DNA of 64,000 nt. Origin: JAICUY01 sp963716585 (GTDB lineage Bacteria > Chloroflexota > Limnocylindria > QHBO01). Positions within the stretch are counted from its first letter, which is position 1; the number at the start of each line of letters is the position of its first letter. Where the stretch lies: the NCBI GenBank assembly GCA_963716585.1, contig CAVQTN010000004.1, positions 792,296 through 856,295 on the forward strand. Direction: 5' to 3'. The notes beneath the pieces were generated by a model, which was not told the DNA's origin, did no database searches, and was given only the letters and a program-made list of their open reading frames with translations. Shown here in pieces: positions 61,827 through 64,000 of this stretch. The position numbers and the translations under genes were made by a program.

Positions 61827-62173
61827 CTAGAGCGCGCTGATGCGTGGCCGCATGATGTTCGCGAAGCGGGTGATCGTCTGGGACGGCCCTTCCACCAGGT
61901 CCGGATCGGAGTCAAATTTTTCCACATCCGTATCGCGGTAGACGGCAACCCGACAAGCCTTCTTCTCATTGAGGCTGGCTCCCATGAGATGGTCGTGCCC
62001 ACCTCAGCTTCGATCTCTCTTCGGCATCCAAGCGCAGCCGATCGAACAGCGCCTTATTCAATTCGCGGTCTCCGACTCCATGTGGTGAGCTCGACGCGGA
62101 GCCGACTACCCGCGGCAATGGACCAGACGAACGAAAACCCGGTCCTGCCCGCGCTCGAAGGGCAGCCAGTTCC
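61827..62173 (-). pseudogene. DUF4268-like C-terminal fragment (frameshifted)
   Basis: Minus strand: 'ELNKALFDRLRLDAEE' followed in another frame by 'SLNEKKACRVAVYRDTDVEK' and 'ITRFANIMRPRISAL' with a stop at 61827. This fits the C-terminus of DUF4268 proteins ('...ELx-K-ASRIAVYR...F-RVFxPRL'). The upstream end ('NWLPFERGQDRVFVRLVHCR') is cut at the palindrome centre (62174). Upstream neighbour of the NERD helicase. Nothing clear lies between 61612 and 61826. Confidence 0.5.
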
Positions 62174-62208
62174 TCGGATCGACGAGACGGGAGGTGCCGG
62201 CGATCCCT
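62174..62208. other. Loop of the terminal inverted duplication
   Basis: 35 bp of unpaired sequence between two arms that begin GGCAGCCAGTTCC (left, ends 62173) and GGAACTGGCTGCC (right, from 62209). Symmetry centre about 62191. Confidence 0.75.
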
Positions 62209-62548
62209 GGAACTGGCTGCCCTTCCAGCGCGGGCAGGACCGGGTTTTCGTTCGTCTGGTCCATTGCCGCGGGTAGTCGCTGCGCGTCGAGCTTGCCCAT
62301 GGATGTCGGAGACCGCGAATTGAATAAGGCGCTGTTCGATCGGCTGCGCTTGGATCCCGAGAACAGATCGAAGCTTGGTGGGCACGAGCCATTCTCATGG
62401 AGTTAGCCTCAATGAGAAGAAGGCTTGTCGGGTTGCCGTCGGGGGTACGGATGTGGAAAAATTTGACTCCAATCCGGACCTGGTGGTGGGCGTCCGAGAC
62501 CATAACCGCTTCGCGAACATCATGCGGCCACGCGTCTGCGCGCTCTAG
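62209..62548 (+). pseudogene. DUF4268-like fragment, second (mirror) copy
   Basis: Mirror of 61827-62173. 'SLNEKKACRVAV' and 'DVEKFDSNPDLV', then 'RFANIMRPRVCAL' and a stop at 62548. Compared with the left copy it has D-to-N, I-to-V and other amino acid changes as well as frameshifts. Confidence 0.45.
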
Positions 62549-62743
62549 CAGTGAGCTCCGGCGAGACTCGCTTGTCGCTGCTCACGATCGTCAGCGATTC
62601 TTCGAGCCAGTGCGCCTTGGCGCGTCTCGCGGGCGAAGCGACCGGGCGCCGGTCATCCATCAGCTCACGGATATCAAGCGGCGCGCCGCGAGCTGCTGGA
62701 TGCGTGTGAGCCTTAGCTGAAGCCGCTGGCCGTAGTCGCTGAG

Positions 62744-64000
62744 CCAGCTACCCTTCAGGGCATGAGACAGAGCAAAGATCGGTTGGACATCGGGCCTCAA
62801 AGGTGCGCTGAAGCCCCTGGTGAGAACCGCAACGTCGCCTGGCTTGAGAAGCACCCGGGCAACGAGCCCGCGGATGGCGAAGCCGACGCCGTCCCTTGCC
62901 CGATCTCGGCGGCCTGGTGATCGAGGTCAAGGGCGGGCGCGTGCGGCGGGGGGGGGGCGCTGGGAGTCCGTCGACGGCAGTGGCGCACGCCATGCAACCA
63001 AGAACCCGGACTCGCCCGGTGATGCGCGAGATGCATGGCCTACGGCGCGTGTGCGAGGCGATGCCCATTGGCCGGGTCCGCCGCGTCCGTGGCCCGGGCC
63101 GTCTGCCTCCCGATTGCGCCTACGACCAGGCGATGACGCCCGGACGGGCCACGCGAGATCGTCATCGACCATGCCGACCTCGAGCGCGTGGGAGAACGGA
63201 TCGGCCAGGATCCTTCGACTGGTGGAGCGGGTCAGGTGATGCAACCGCAGACGGCGGCGCGCCCGGGCACCGGGCATGGCCGGGCGGGCTGGCTGGCTCG
63301 CGACTTCGAGATCCCGTCGCCGCTGGCCGCGGGCGTCGCCGCGGACGAGGCGCGGATCCGCCTCTCCGCGCGAGGTTCGGCGCGCTCGACCTGCTCGCCA
63401 GCCACCGTCGCGCGTTGATCCTGGGCGTCGCCGGCTCGGGGAAGCGCTCCTCGCCGCCGAGAAGGCGCGCCGGCTCGCCGCCCAGGGCTTGGAGGGTCCT
63501 GCTGACCTGCTTCAATCGGCCGCTCGCCGAGCACCTCGCCGCCACCATCGGTCGCCTCGAGCGCGTCCACGGTCAGCACCTCCCTAGGCTGGCAGAGACG
63601 CCTGGGAACGGAGGCCAGGGCTCATCGGTCCGTCACCGGCACACGACACTGCCCTCTTCGATGACCTGCCGAACGTGCTGGACAGGGCGCTCCACGCGTT
63701 GCCCGAGCCCCGATTCGAACGATGGTGGGTCGACGAGGGCCAGGACACTCCGCCTGGTGGCTCCCAGTCCTGGACCTGCTCGGCGATCCGAGCACGGGAA
63801 TCGTCTCCCACTTGGCGACGCGAACCAGGATCTCTACCACGCCCGCCAGCCGGACGAGCTGGGCGTCGTGAGTACCCGAGTCGCCGCCGGTCTCCCGCCT
63901 GAACGAGAACCGCCGCTCCACGCAGGCCATCCACGCCTTGGCCGCTCCTGGGCCTCTCCGGTGACCGATGCACCCGAGCCGCTGGCGGTCGGGCCTGACG
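62744..64000 (+). pseudogene. NERD-helicase, second (mirror) copy, truncated by window end
   Basis: Mirror of the gene at 59894-61611, on the opposite strand. Recognisable pieces: 'DRLDIGPQRCAEAPG', 'ENRNVAWLEKHPGNEPADGE', 'EVKGGRVRRGGG' with a run of G at 62948-62957, 'LILGVAGSGK', 'VLLTCFNRPLAEHLA' frame pieces, 'AHDTALFDDLPNVLDRALHA' in place of 'AHDAAYFDDLPNVL'. Every piece is short; frames change at least six times. Cut by the window edge at about the motif after 'NENRRSTQAI'. Confidence 0.5.

Larger units (their letters stand above)
62209..64000. repeat. Right arm of an imperfect inverted duplication of about 60382-62173
   Basis: Position x corresponds to roughly 124382-x. The first 70 bp by the loop match with one mismatch; further out the arms differ, with many changes at third codon positions (e.g. 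Walker A: GGG TCT GGC against GGC TCG GGG) and with extra or missing bases. The window ends inside it. Confidence 0.75.

Noticed and set aside
62744..64000. Independent second helicase locus
   Set aside because: It mirrors 59894-61611 around 62191; treat as part of the inverted duplication until reads prove otherwise.

Overview
The window is a high-GC bacterial contig with one tRNA, no rRNA and no recognisable phage or plasmid backbone. The gene content (actinobacterial-type glycogen synthase, LCP protein, HRDC-tailed UvrD helicase, AlkZ-like winged-helix protein, a GntR/HutC regulator with a DasR-like operator) and the many genes whose -10 hexamer lies 5-10 nt before the start codon (leaderless transcription) suggest a Chloroflexota (Limnocylindria-like) or related Terrabacteria genome. 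This placement is inference; no marker gene settles it.

Layout. 1-3.8 kb: LiaF-like membrane protein (partial), MFS transporter, glycogen synthase, TMEM175 channel. 3.8-4.8 kb: an HTH gene (R1) enclosed by two ~132-bp hairpin-rich direct repeats. 4.8-8.4 kb: metal block (frameshifted CopA, YHS protein, ferritin-VIT1 fusion). 8.4-12 kb: two overlapping ABC exporter ATPase/permease pairs. 12-26 kb: esterase, response regulator plus PAS-GAF histidine kinase, gluconokinase, SDR, hydrolases, tRNA-Gly(UCC), AlkZ-like protein, DUF1697, PAC2 protein. 26-27.8 kb: a second HTH gene (R2), paralogous to R1, flanked by another repeat family. 27.8-38.3 kb: cyclase, ABC exporter, LCP protein, a VapBC pair and UvrD. 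38.3-42.3 kb: three copies of a ~200-bp repeat, two of them flanking a VOC gene together with a duplicated gene end. 43-51.8 kb: a minus-strand operon (GntR regulator, fused GlpA/GlpB-like flavoprotein, CoxG-like protein, FGGY kinase, APC permease) followed by a phosphoesterase and a nucleotidyltransferase. 52.7-54 kb: a TetR gene and a divergent cupin gene sharing one palindromic promoter/operator. 54.4-58.2 kb: four toxin-antitoxin modules (one decayed), with an NHEJ polymerase and YaaA. 58.4-64 kb: a PD-(D/E)XK/RmuC-like protein, a broken NERD-UvrD-like helicase and a DUF4268 fragment; the last 3.6 kb is an imperfect palindrome centred near 62191.

The most interesting item is the R1/R2 cassette. 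Two paralogous XRE-type proteins of unknown function each have three head-to-tail 11-bp iterons (core GTAAG) ending exactly 18 bp before the start codon, and each lies between direct copies of a dispersed palindromic repeat. The repeat family differs between the two loci (A at R1, B at R2) while the iteron layout is the same. Several genes carry a single apparent +1 frameshift, all in the same direction, so base-level sequence quality should be checked before calling them pseudogenes.
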